Source of the DNA: Crotalaria pallida
Taxonomy: Eukaryota; Streptophyta; Magnoliopsida; Fabales; Fabaceae
Length of the DNA stretch: 64,000 bases
NCBI GenBank assembly: GCA_037953625.1
Contig: CM075653.1
Coordinates: forward strand, 5,518,001 to 5,582,000
Reading direction: 5' to 3'
Position 1 is the stretch's first letter; each line of letters opens with the position of its first letter. A program made the translations under genes and the position numbers. This document shows positions 1-13,500 of this stretch, piece after piece. The notes beneath the pieces are model-generated. The model ran no database searches and was not told where the DNA came from. It was given only the letters and a program-made list of their open reading frames with translations.

Positions 1-798
1 TATGCAAGAATGTGTTTTACTAAAAAATATATATATTTTTAATCATATAAAATTATTATATTTTCTTATAAAAAAATAATTTTATCATATTATTATTGTA
101 AAGAAAAAATGAATCAAATACACTTGAAATTGGTGTGAGTCGCACCTTGAGGGTATAAAAGTCTTTTTCAATTCTAAGCATAACATTTCCGTTGATAAAT
201 TAACCATTTATTACGAGAGGGGGTATAAGTGCAATGTTGATTGCGAAGGAAGGGAGGTAAGTGTCATTTTCCAAACTAGGGGGTGTCTGTGTCATTTTCC
301 AAACTAGGGGGGTGTCTGTGTCATTAGTGCAAACCTCAGGGGAGGTGAGTGCAATTTCCCCTTAAATTAATGACCAAACTATTCATTTGGTCTCTTATCT
401 TATTTTTCACTATCAAATTGGTCCCTCACGTTTTTTGTATCAAATTGGTCCCTCACATTTCTTTTCATTATCAATTTGGTCCCAGAGTCACTATTCATCC
501 TACGTGGACCAATATGATACGCATACATATCATTTCTTTATCCAATAATGCAAATGTGGACCAATATGATATTTACACATATGATGAACAGTGATTCGGG
601 AACCAATTTTGATAGCGAAAAGAAAAAGCGAGGGACCAATTTGATAGCAAAAAATAAGGTAAGGGACCAAATAAGCAGTTTAGTCAATATTATGTTAGAG
701 GATTGAAGAAAAGATATAGTTTATGCCTGTTTGGTGAAGTATTAACAAGAACAAAGACAGATTTTTTTTGGCTTTAGTTTGAAGACGCAAAATAAAAC
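1..798 (-). other. Partial last PIR intron; repeat-rich, no exon seen
   Basis: I searched the minus strand for the expected PIR C-terminal exon and did not find it, so this is treated as intron. Positions about 125-365 hold short direct repeats (GGGGTGTCTGTGTCATT appears twice, near 280 and 308) of a type seen again near 19160-19330. Positions 375-683 are a small inverted-repeat element listed separately. Confidence 0.6.
375..683. mobile_element. MITE-like element of the 'TTTGGTCCCTTA' TIR family
   Basis: The left end reads AAACTATTCATTTGGTC and the right end is its imperfect inverse, GGACCAAATAAGCAGTTT. Both are followed inward by inverted copies of a CAAATTGGTCCCTCAC-type word. Related elements with the same ends lie at 11720-12250 and 50110-50508. 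There is no coding capacity. Ends are approximate because the target duplication is not clear. Confidence 0.6.
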
Positions 799-3700
799 CT
801 GAGCAGCAAAGTGTGGGTTCTTATGTGTTTGAACAATGGATGCAGCCTCCACTTCTGCAATATTGAGAATCTGATAGGAAAAGTCAAAGAGCTCAAAATG
901 GAATTGTTGGCCAAGCAAGTAAATTATAGTGCAGGCACCCCAAGCCACTGAATCTCCTAGCCTCTCATGACTATTTGATGGCACTTGCGCAGACTCTTCC
1001 AAGTATCCCTATGTGGTTCAAGCAAAAGAACATGTCAAAGGAACAAATAATTAAATAAGGAAACTACAAAATATTTCAAAGTGGTTCAAACTAATTAGAT
1101 CATCTTCAAAAGGAGAAAGACACCTTTTAACTTCAACTGCTTCAATTTCAGTATTTTATTTTATCATTTAGGGGGGGGCTTGACAAATCTGAGAGCCAAA
1201 TGTGCATGAAGAAGACACAGCCGATTAAAGATTTAAAGCACTCAATAGCAGACATGAAAAAATAGTTAAAAAGACGTTTGCATGCGAAGTCATCATTCAA
1301 ATTATTTCCCATAGTTGATATTTACCCTATACACTGATTACGGTATATGCTGAAGTAGGGCCATGAAAAGGATGCAACGGCAAACTATAAACATAAGAAA
1401 ATAAAATGGACTTGAGAGGATGGTGACTCCTTACAATTTGGAGACCACTGTATATTCGATAGAAATCTTTAGAAATTGTAATATCAATGAAGCCTGTCTT
1501 GGGTGCAGCACTCCATTTACTACAGTATTTATCTAATGCAGCACTTGTGAAGGCAAGCGCATACTCCAGCACACTTCCAGTATTCAAGTTAGCCTTGTAT
1601 AAAAGATCTGTAATAAAAACAACAATGCCTGAGCCACTGATAAAAGATCATAAAACCAGCATACATGAGCCATTGAAATAAATTCAGGTACAAATAACTG
1701 GAGATTTTTCTTTCATACTTTTATTTACTTCATTTCCTCCATCATTTTGAAATACCTTATGGCCAATTATAATATTAGCTTGTTCTCAACTATTTTTACA
1801 ACGTCAAGCATGTGCAGTGCACCTTTAATTTTACTAGGGAACAAGCCAATCCAACAGCAACGAAAATAAGAAAACATCCATTTGCACACCTGCAGCTTCT
1901 GCTTGCTTGGACATGATGTGGAAAGATGTAGGAGATGGGCAGCCAGGGTATGAAACCATTGCAGCAGCTGTTGATTTAAAGAGGCTGACAACAGGGCTGT
2001 CTCCGCCATCTTGAGAAGTTAATATTTGTCCGTCTGCTCCAGGAAGCAAGCCCAGCCAGGGAGCCGTTTGCATGAAATTCATAGTGTCTGTTTCTCTCTG
2101 TCAAGAATGCAATTAACTAATCACTAATGTTTAAAAACTCATACCCACAAGAAAACATTAATAAACAGCAATGTCTTGTGCAGAAGAGACTATACAGTTT
2201 GTGAATTAAGAAAAAAATATGAGGTTATTCCTCCCCCATTTTCCATGAAACAAAGTAGCCATTGTGTGAAATTTATTCTTCTGCATTTAGCATCCTCATA
2301 AAATTAACAACAGCAACAACAGCCAAAGTCTTTTCCCTCTAGGTAGAGTCAACTACATCAATCAAATGATGCTATTTGTTCTGTCATGCCAAACATTCCA
2401 CGAGGTCATCTATAACTAAATCCTTCCTAACGATTTCACTTGGAACTTTTCTTGTCTTTGATATGAACCTTGGGTACCCCTTCCACTACCAAAATATCCC
2501 CTCTCCTATCTAATTCCTGATGAAATAAGGCCCTCAAGTCAGTCATCTTCAAACCTATAGACTTCTTTTACATTCATTTTTTTTTTTATAAAAAAAGAAA
2601 TTTATTAGAAGAGAAGGGATAATATTACAAGAAGAGGATTAGAAATCCTCAGAAGATCAAAGAAACTTCTTTTACATTCAGTCTAAGTCATCTTCAAACT
2701 TTTTTGCATCATTCTACTTACCAGACCTTTTGTGGTTTTCTACATTTAGTCTGGTTTTTCAGGTCATATTTGTATGATAAAGTTTTTTCCACTGAGGGTA
2801 CTCATTGGCACTTCATATCCTATATAATTGGCTAAAATCACGTTTTACAGTTTTAGAATTATTTTTCCTTGGTTTCTACACGTCATTTTTCATCATGGTC
2901 TCTGTTTCAACTTTCAAGAGACGCTTTTTTAAAGAAAAAAAATTATCTTGGAAAATATAGATTCATGCAGGCTTCTGGATTTGTTGGAGACAAATACAAT
3001 AAATATACAGCTGCACTAGGCTACTGACCATCACAATATCTAGAAGCCCCATCCAGTATAATACACTTCCAATCTCTTTTATGCCATGAAGAACTTCGGC
3101 TTTCAGCTCTGACTTTGTCTCCCAGTTAAGATGTTCGTTAACAAGTCGCACGCAACCTGTGTAGAAATAATCAAACAATCAGTTATCAATATATCAGATA
3201 TGGCCATATATCTACTTGCTGGATTCCATAGTTCATATACTTTGTTTATGTGAACACTACTTCTTTGTCAAGACTGAAATATAGCAGTCTAAATAAGTTT
3301 CTAGCAAAGAGCTTCCAAGCTTTTGATATTCTAAACATTGTCCACGGACAATGATCTCATAATTCAAAAAACAATCCAGCTCTGTATATGTTCATAATGG
3401 GATCTAGTATTACTTTGAGTAAAAAGAAAGCACAAATAAATATAGCTACTAATAGTTAACTTAAATGTCTTAGGTCAAGCACTCTAATTACTTCATATGT
3501 TCCAAGAATTTGGAAAATTGTACAATGCATGCGTATCCAACCATTGACATGATTTATGCAATAAAACTTCCTTTTATTTCATGAAGGGTTTTTCCTTTCA
3601 CGATTCTCTACATGTTGAACATTTTTAGAACCTCCTAAAAGTAAGGAAGAATAATTTCCCATCAATGTGGAAAGAAGAATAATTTTAGAGCCTTTGCCCC

Positions 3701-6700
3701 TTAAGCTTTCACACATAAATAAATTTTCAGAGAAGATTTGATTAAAAAAAAATGTGAAAGACAATGTTTTAATGTACCTGTCACACCTCCATCAAAAGGC
3801 AGAAGTCCAATTGATTTTGGCAGGCATTCTTGTAATCCTGTGATCATTGGCTCAAGCGAAGTTATCTGGGAATAGCAAGGATTACTTCATTAATAAGCCA
3901 CATCTAAATTTTATATTTATTGGAACAATAGGCATTTTGATCCCTTATCTTTATTTTATTCAATTTGGTTCCTTATGACAAACCACTATGGTGTCAATTG
4001 ATCCATGCAGACCCACCTAGTGGGACAAAGGCTTTGTTGTTGTTGTTTTTGTTGTTGAGGAGGGATCGGTTTACACCAATTTGAGTTAAGTTACACTCAA
4101 TCCTAACAATCAATTTTACATTGATCCAATGGTTTAGGTTAAATATTTTGTCTTCCCTAATTTTTCTCATTTCCTTTTCTTGTTTAAACTTTTTCTTTGT
4201 CATATTTTTATTATGTATCTTTTTAATTTAATTTTCTTTCTCTTAAATTCTTTCACCTCCTTCACTATCTCTCTCCTTCACACCCACTCATTGTATCATC
4301 CATGCATTAGATCATGAACTCTCAAAAGAGCAGCCAATTTTTTTAGCATAAAACCATGTAATCAGTTAGTGGCCATCTACCAATTATAGTCTAATTTTAA
4401 AATAAATAAATAAAATTCCTATGCTAATGTTTCAGTGAATGCTACATATGTGAACATGAATAAGTAAAACCAATGGAGAAAAATCTGAAAAGTAAAACCA
4501 TGACTCAGAGTACTTAAAATTTGTCTTTTTTTTTTTTTTTAATTTTCATTATGCAAATGGCAGTTATAGTAAATTTTTTTCAAATGAAAAAGATTGGCCC
4601 AAATTATGTTATAAATTGAATTTTAAAAATGATCTTAATAACTTGTTCAACAATAAGTAAACATTGGTTGAAAGATGTTAATAACATCGTGCTGTCTCCG
4701 AGTTGCAATTTTTTTTAGAGATGTTGCAAGATGGTTCTTAACGGTGAAGTAGTAAACTTGTAGATGGTGCAATTTCTCCATTAGTCTTATGTTATTTATC
4801 AAATTCAATTTTCAAAGATCATTTTTCAAATGCAAAAGATTTTTTTTTAAGTGATAAAAAAACAAAAGATCATTTTTCAAATGCAAAAGATTTTTTTTAA
4901 GTGATAAAAAAACAAAAGATCATTTTTCAAATGCAAAAGATTTTTTTTAAGTGATAAAAAAACAAAAGATCATTTTTCAAATGCAAAAGATTTTTTTTAA
5001 GTGATAAAAAAACAAAAGATCATTTTTCAAATACAAAAGATTTTTTTAAGTGAAAAAAAAAACAAAAGATAATAGTGAGTGAGAAAGAAAATACAAAAAA
5101 AAAAAAATAATTAAGTGAAAAGGAGAAAAATAGGAGAGCAATAAATTCTACATATTAGACTATTAGATGAAAGTAGAATCAACGATTGATATCAAGTGTA
5201 ACTTAACTCAAATTACATTGGTGTAAACCGATCTCTCCTCTTTGTTGTTTCCTTATGTTTTTTTCTTTCAATTTGGTCATGTATCTTGCTAATCATCTAT
5301 CAATGTCATCCTCCGATCACGATTTCATCATCTCCCCCCATAAGCAATTACGTGTCACTCATGGTTGTACCATATCATTATTATGCCGTATCCAAATTAT
5401 CGTCACGTTTGCTAATGTAGCCAGCCGCATGCTTCATATTTTACACATGTTTTAGTCTATCATAAGTAGCATTCATGAGGACATCCTCAACAGGCTGTTT
5501 TTCCAAAAACATTTTCCTAAACTTTTGAATGGCTCGTGTGATTTCTGACAATGTTAATGATATATCATCACTTCTATTAGGGTTGTCACCTATGTTGCAC
5601 AAATACGGGTACGTCACCAATTTAGGAGTACCCATGTTTCAGAGGTTGTCACAGAAACATAACAAAGGACCACATTGATAGACAATTGCAATATACGGCA
5701 CCAATGAACAGATTCACAATTCAGTAGAGATGAAGAACAGCATACCTTGTTAGATATGTGATCAAGGAGGGCTCTAATAAGCCATGGTAATGATCGGGAT
5801 CCCAGAAGTCGAACAATAGAAAACATGTGAGGTAATCCAAAGAATCCACTATGCAACCGCGCAAAACTTTGATGAGCAGAAGTCAAATCCTACCATATAG
5901 AGATAGAGCAAGATATTGATAAACTTGAATTTACATAGAGAAAATAGACAGAGTGAGATAAGATAATGACTCGAAAAGAGAAGAGGTGTTGTGCATTGAC
6001 AGCGTACATGTTTTTTACACCGACAAATGGCAGTGCATCATTTACCATTCATATATTAAAAATCATTGAGTAGAAAGTAAAATTCATAAACATGAATGGG
6101 GGATGATGCGCTTTTACATTGTCAGTGCATACCAAATAAACTCTAATGAAAACTTGTATATGTACAAAGAAAATAGTAGAACACGCACATACACAGACAC
6201 ACATTCATCTCTCTATCTTTCTCTCATTTTATAACTGAAACAGGAACGATTATACAAAACAAAAAAGATAGTTAAAAGAACAGGGGAAAAGTTGACCAAC
6301 AATCTCTCAACTCCAAGAGATAGACTCCTCTATACATGAGTGACAACTGACAACCACTTGACATATTGATCCCAAGGAAAGCTAGAGTGAGACAAGAAAA
6401 TTAAAATTGACAACAATTATTTCACTCATGCATATGCAATTGGGCTAGAACTGAAATATTTGTATCTAATATGTTTATGATCACATATAGATGATATAGA
6501 AAGCCATAAAAACTGTTAGAGTAAGTAATAGCTGAGCTTATAGCTTGTAATATATACTGACATGTAAACAGACAGTTGGTGCCAGGCTGCCAGCTCACCA
6601 TTAGTTAGACCAGTTAAGATTCTGTTATTATCTAGCTGTACATGTACTAGAACCCGCCAAAGGTTCCATTCAGTTAATGAGTTATACTTTCAGAAGCTGT

Positions 6701-9700
6701 TTCTCTCTCTCTCTCTACTTTTTGAATTTTCCTTCACTTTCTATCTTTTTCTTACTAGTTTCCTGCAATCTTTTATCCTAAAATATTGTAATTGATTTGA
6801 TAAAAATTACTAATTGCATCATTAATGGCGGTAAGAGGAGTGCTTACTTGAGTACCACAATAGAAACTAGACTTTGCAGAAGGTATGGATGGCTTTTGAA
6901 CCGGAACAGCCTTTGATGATCTAATAAAACGTTGTGTAGTATTGCAGAGGATGAAATTTGGCAAGAAGTCGCTTTGCATCTCAGACCAAATCTAAGGAAC
7001 ACAAAGAAATTGATCGATGAAAATGCAGGAAACAGATCAAGTCGTAAAATTTTCACACTGTTCAAATAAAGGTTTTCTGTACAGGGATTGAAGATTACAA
7101 AATAAAATAAAGTTGATAGTCAATACAAAATGTTGAATAATGGTACTTTGCTGATAAGAAAGAGACATCAAACTTGAGTTCAAAAGGATAAACCTGAGAG
7201 GCCAATCGACTAGAAAATGATACAAGAGAGATGTTCTCTTGCATCTCATTCAACATGAGACTAAAAGAGTCTACAGAAAGATCTCTCGATATTAGTTCAT
7301 GAGAATGTTTCAAGACACCCAACAACTTATCTAATTCCTGAAATAAAATAGTCAGAGCGTTGCTTTAGTTAATGAATATTGAGAAAAGAAAAGTAATTCA
7401 TACGTGTTGCCAGGGAAGTAGTAAAAGTAACATCACTAACCACTATGGCACACAAATCTTGACACTCGAAACGATCAAACAGAAACTCAATATTTTCACG
7501 GAAAACTTTGTTCAGCCTCTCAGTGATCAAACTTCGCAAATTAATCATCCTTCCAAGCAGCTGGCATAAATAAAATTTTTTAAAAAAAAAAATCACATGA
7601 GAGGAAAGGAGGAACACAGCATAAAACATGAAACCATTAGTTCATAAATCATGAAGTGTCAACCACAATCATCATATTCATTATCATTTTATTAAATCAT
7701 CGTTTCAACTATATGAAATGTCAACTAACTCATCCCTGTAGTATAATATAGTACGCAAAGATATCTGGTTTGTGGTAATCTTGAAGTTCAATGAGAAAAG
7801 TAATTCCTTAATTAACTATTTATTTATCTTGCATTTTGTATATTTTAATAAAACAGTTTTATTAAGAAAGAAAAAGCTTGTTCAGTTTAACCAGGTCATT
7901 GAACAAGTGTTTTGAATCCGGTGAGAAGGAGGTGGAGGGTGTACCAAACAGCTTAATGTTTGTGTCCACAAGGACGGATCCAGGCGCAGTTTAAGCACGG
8001 ACTTTAGCCCTCCCTTCCGCAATATATTTTGTAAAATTAGTTATATATATGTAATATTTTTTTTATAACAAACACTTTCGCAAAAATAGTAATATTTATG
8101 GCATATGTGTCAATATATTTTGCACATAAATTTTATATGTTTGCCCCTATTGGTGTTTTCAAGGTCCATCCCTGTATGTACATATGTTATCAAATCCCCC
8201 CACCCCTGCACCCACCTTGGGCACTTCTAGTGAAACCTGGCTTATCCAAAAAAATGTCGAGCAGGTTGGAGGCATTCAGGTTTTTTTTTTCTAGGCAAAG
8301 TTTTTGACAGGGGTTGGAGACACTTGGCTTAAACTTTAAAGCACCAAATCAAATCATTGGGAGAGAAATTGTGATAACATAATGCATTAACCTTCACTCT
8401 AGTCATTTTTAGCAGCATACTGAGCCTCAGGGGTTGCACAGCATACTTTTCTGCATTGTCTGAGGCGAAGAGGAAAGAAGGATCAAGCAATTCACTGCAT
8501 GATTGGTAACCAAGGTGGAAAATGTTACTCCATAGAGTAATCAAAAGCAAAGCTAGATATGCCAGAGAAAAATGAACATACCTTGCTGCCCAACTTTTGT
8601 AATATGTGAAAATGGTTTCACATAATTTTGAAACAAATATATCAAAACAATGATCCACCTGTCAAAAATGGTGAACACAAAAACAGTTGATCAATGCGTT
8701 AGAACATGGAGAAAGCACTTAAGTTACTTCCATGAATGCAGCATAGTTTAGACGTCAGTATACATGGATTATATATACCTAAAGCAGCTGTATCACAAAT
8801 TATAGTGTTTCATGAAATTCACCATATCATCATTTAGTATTATTAAGTTTAAAAGTGAATACTACCTCGGCCTCAATTTCATCATACAGAAACCGTTGCT
8901 TCAGCAACACCAAGGCTTGCTCAGCTGAGTCATTATAGATGTCAAATGGCATCAGAACGCTCTCAAGAAGACCAGAATTCGGTGACTCAAGCACACAATC
9001 CACCAGCATCCAAGGAAGAGAGCACTCAATTGGAAACTACAGGGAACAAATTGACTAATTTTAGTACGAGAGCAGGAAGTAGAAAACAAATGCATGTGAG
9101 AAAGAAAATAAACATAAAAAGGCTAAACTTTGACAACGCTAGAATTGGAGAAAGTAAGAGATACACTGAGAAACCCTATGATACAAATATGACCTCTTCT
9201 CAACACTTCAAAACCATGAAAAGATATCAGCAAGCATGAGGAAATAACAAATACACACAACATATCACTGTGATCTTTCATTTATACAAAACATATTTCC
9301 AAGAATAAGTCTACCAGAAATAAAAACCAATTTACCAATCAATATGCAAACTGAGCAAAATATTACCAAGATATCATCTTCCTTTGCTTATTATTTCACT
9401 GATTCAGTCTCCGCGAGTGGTCTAGATAAAATTAACTATTTTCGGAAGGGTGAGGAGTTGGGGACTACTAAAGTACACTGAAATAACAAGGCAAAAACTT
9501 CTAAAAGGTCAGCAAAAAGGAAAAAATCTATTAAGAGAAAAGTTTATTTTTTAAAAAAAAAATTATAAAAAATAAAAAATCTATACACTGAAATGGACAT
9601 CTTGGTTGATGCATGCTTTCTCAGGAAAAAAAGATTATACAGAAGTGTATCTGGGCTGTGTATGCTGCTGCTGCTTATAGTGTTTGGATTGAAAGAAACA

Positions 9701-10446
9701 AGAGCAAGTTTCAGAATCATCGTAGTCATCCAGTAACTATTTTTCATAGACTTAAGAAAGACTTAGCAATTGGATTTATGTATTGTTATCCTAATATAGA
9801 TAAGTGGAAGGATAGTACTCTAGTTATGAGAATTAGAATTGAACTTGATTTGGACAACTAGTTTAGTTTGAACCCTTCATAGAAGGTGGCAAGCTAGCAA
9901 ATTGGTCTTTTGAGTGTATAGTTGTTTATTTGGCTTGTTGGTAATGCATTTTTCCTTTAACTTCAAAAAAAAAAAAAAAAAAAATATCATCCTGCTAACT
10001 CCACTGAAGATTTTCAAGGAAATATCTTCATGCTCTAATAATCCAAGCTGCTAGCCTATCATTATATGATGGTTTGATTCAATTACAAGTAAAAATAGAC
10101 TTCTATCGGCGAATGGTAGCAATGCAATAGGGTGAACATAATAAATTTAAAATTCAAATAATCTAGTGGTGATAAGGATTACCTGAATGACACGCGATGA
10201 CTCTAAATAAAATTCTCTAAACCATAAGAAACCAAGATCGGTCAACGTCGCAACAGTCACTGCAAGCATTTTCACCCGAGTTAATCATGCTTAAGGATCC
10301 AATAAGGCAATGAAGCAAAGCATTCTATATCAATTAACTGTTTCAAACGGTTGAGTCAAAAACAAAAGAATTTCCTTCTTCATGCATTTCTTCTCTGGCC
10401 CAAAAAAATGAAATATTTCCGGATGCTTTCTTAAAAAATGGCTCTA

Positions 10447-10528
<82 letters not shown>

Positions 10529-13500
10529 GAAATATTATTAGATGAGAAAACAGAACATAACAAGAAGAGGATAAGATATCCTCATATCAAGCAAAGAGAA
10601 ACATCTAAAAACTACGGCTTGGTAACCTAAAAAGAAACACCTAAACACGTATGAATAGCGCTATTGTGACCTCCCACTTGGTATACATGATATAAAAATC
10701 TGTGGATAAATGATGATTGGCACAGCTAAATCATAAGCACAAACTGAGCTTGAAGCTTTAAAATGACATAAAAATCTGTGGACAAATGATAATTGTCACA
10801 GCTAAATCATAAGCACAAAAACTGAGCTTGATGACTTAAAACTACAAATCTACATTGTCAGGTGCACATGGCAAGGGAAAAAACACATGATTGTTTGACA
10901 TACAACTAAATTGCACCCAGAAAGTTCAAGTATATTCAGCAATTATATTCAGCCATTATACTTATCAAGAAAGTAAGATGTCAGTTTGATGTTCTGCTAT
11001 CTTTTAAACAGCCATGGGGAATCTTTGCAGTAACAAACTATCAATAGATACCATGGTGAATCTAGGACCATTACCTGAGTAGTCTAAAATATGAAGGAAA
11101 AAACCAAGCTTGTAAAAAAATGTCTCCAGCTGTTTTAAATCATTAACCGGAATTTCTGAGCCACTATTCCCAAAGAGCCCACCTGGCCTCCTAAGGTTAC
11201 CACCAGAAACCACCTCATATATTAAGAACTGCAAGCAGTGCACCTGTATCAAAGAGATTAGTTAATCAATTGTTATATACTAAGAAAATGCTCTGCATAT
11301 CCAGCATTTTGATTAACAACAATTTTATAAACTTCTCCAAAACAAATACTGAGCAAGGCCTTATAGAATCAGAATAAACTTATTAGTAAATAATTGAATA
11401 ATTAGCTTTGATACTTTGAGCTCTTCTAAATGTGGCTCTTCACTTGTAAGAAACTATGAGAATGTGAGAATGAGAGAGAGAGAGAGAATCTGAAACTGAA
11501 TATTTCATTATGGAAAGTTAGTTACAAGAGCTGAGTCATTCACTTCTATTTATAGAAGATTAGAATCAGCTTAAGTTACAAAGCTAAGCTGACAGCTGTA
11601 CAAAGCTAATCTACTCTTTACATAAACTAACTACATCTAACATTCCCCCCGGAATCTATGCTAGGCTATATACAATATATACCCAACAGAAACTAAGAAT
11701 ATCAATAATAATAAGTTGGCTAAACAGCTTATTTGGTCCCTTACCTTATTTTTTTATTTCAATTTGGTCCTTTACCTTTATTTGGTGTCAATTTGGTCCC
11801 TTACGTTTGAAATCGTTAACACCGTTAGTCCCAACCGTCATTTGCTATTAACGCTGTCAATTTTAATATTAGGTGGCCATTAATTATACACGTGGCTGTG
11901 AACACGTGTCCCTCTCTGTGTTCACATAATTTGTCAACGTTTTAGAGCCTACGTTTCACCTTCTTCTTAAGGGAAGGAGGGAGAGTGTTTCAGAAATTCA
12001 TTCACAGCCTTTTGGAGGGAAACGTTTCCTTTGCTAGAGCACGAACTGAAGATACAAAAACGTGAGTTGGAGCTTAGCTATTCACTAGTATCGAGTAGAA
12101 GGAAAACGATTTCAAATCAACAAAGAATACTAACGATCGGGACTAACGGTGTTAACAATTTGAAACGTAACGGACCAAATTGACACCAAATAAAGGCAAG
12201 GGACTAAATTGAAATCAAAAAATAAGGTAAGGGACCAAATGAATAGTTTATATACACCACGGGGTAGAGAGAGAATGGAAAATGATGCGGACCTGAGCAG
12301 CAGTTGGGGCAACTGCCCTTGGATAAAATATGTTTGCTTTGCTTTCTTCACCTCCATGCTGCGATGAGTGTAACTCAGATTCTGACTTGTTTGTGTTAGC
12401 CATCCAATCAGCTGAAAGAGTCCTCATATCAGAAAGAATCCTGAAAGTCCCCATTTGGGTGATAGATATGAGCAATCTAAATAAATTAAAGCAAGCAACA
12501 TGTGCTATTGCTATATGATGTTTTTCAATCATTGAGATGCTTTACTGGCATATACTCCCTCCGGTCCTATATATAAGACCCTTTTGGGGTTTTTATTTTG
12601 GTCCTATTTATAAGACCCCATTTCAATTTTCAATAGCTTTTAATTACTTTTTTCCACAAATACCCCTATTAACTCTACACTTTTTAGAGTCCTAATAATA
12701 ATTATAGGGGTAATTTTGAAAAGTTATCAAATTTTCACATATCCAATGTCACTTACAAGTTTAACTACCTTCCTTGGTGGAAGAGAAAAATCCCAAAAGG
12801 GTCTTATAAATAGGACCGGAGGGAGTAATGATCAAGTGCATGTTCAGTTTTGCTCAACTTTTACACAAAGACAACCTTTCAGTTCAGCCAAAAGCACTTC
12901 CTGCAGCACCTTGATTATAAACTTTTCTGAGCACAACATATGTTAATCCAATTACTAACTAAATTTTCTGTTGGTATTATTGAAATTGTGCACAGATTAG
13001 AGCTAACTGTCTTACTTATTTTACTTTGTTTAAAGTGCCGTGTTGTACTACAGGTTGTACATAGCCCATACACTTAGCATAAATAAGACAGAAAACATAA
13101 GGAATCAATTAGTTAAGTACTTTCAACTGAAAGGGTTTTCTCTCCTGATCCCATATATCTACAGACATAAAATCGTATCTTGAAACTAACTTTCATTAAG
13201 TTGCATTATGAAAATATTGTTTCATATTAGATTTTGATAGAGAAGAATGATGTTTTCATGACACTGTCTAAAAGCATCTTGAGGACTTTCATCAACAATA
13301 TCAAGAGAGCAAAGAGTAGAATTTGTCCAAGGAATAGTTCAAGTAACAAAAAATTACCAATTTAATGGAATCATCCTACCTAGAGAGATCCTTCTTCTTT
13401 CTAAAGGTAGTCCGCAGCATGGAAGCTAATGTGTTCTGGACAAAATCTTGGACCTCAGCATGTATTGTTTCCCATAAAGCATCAGCAACCAATGTATCAC

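Noticed and set aside
8946..9239. 97-codon plus-strand frame (MASERSQEDQ...)
   Set aside because: It overlaps PIR exon 18 antisense and continues into its intron; no independent support.
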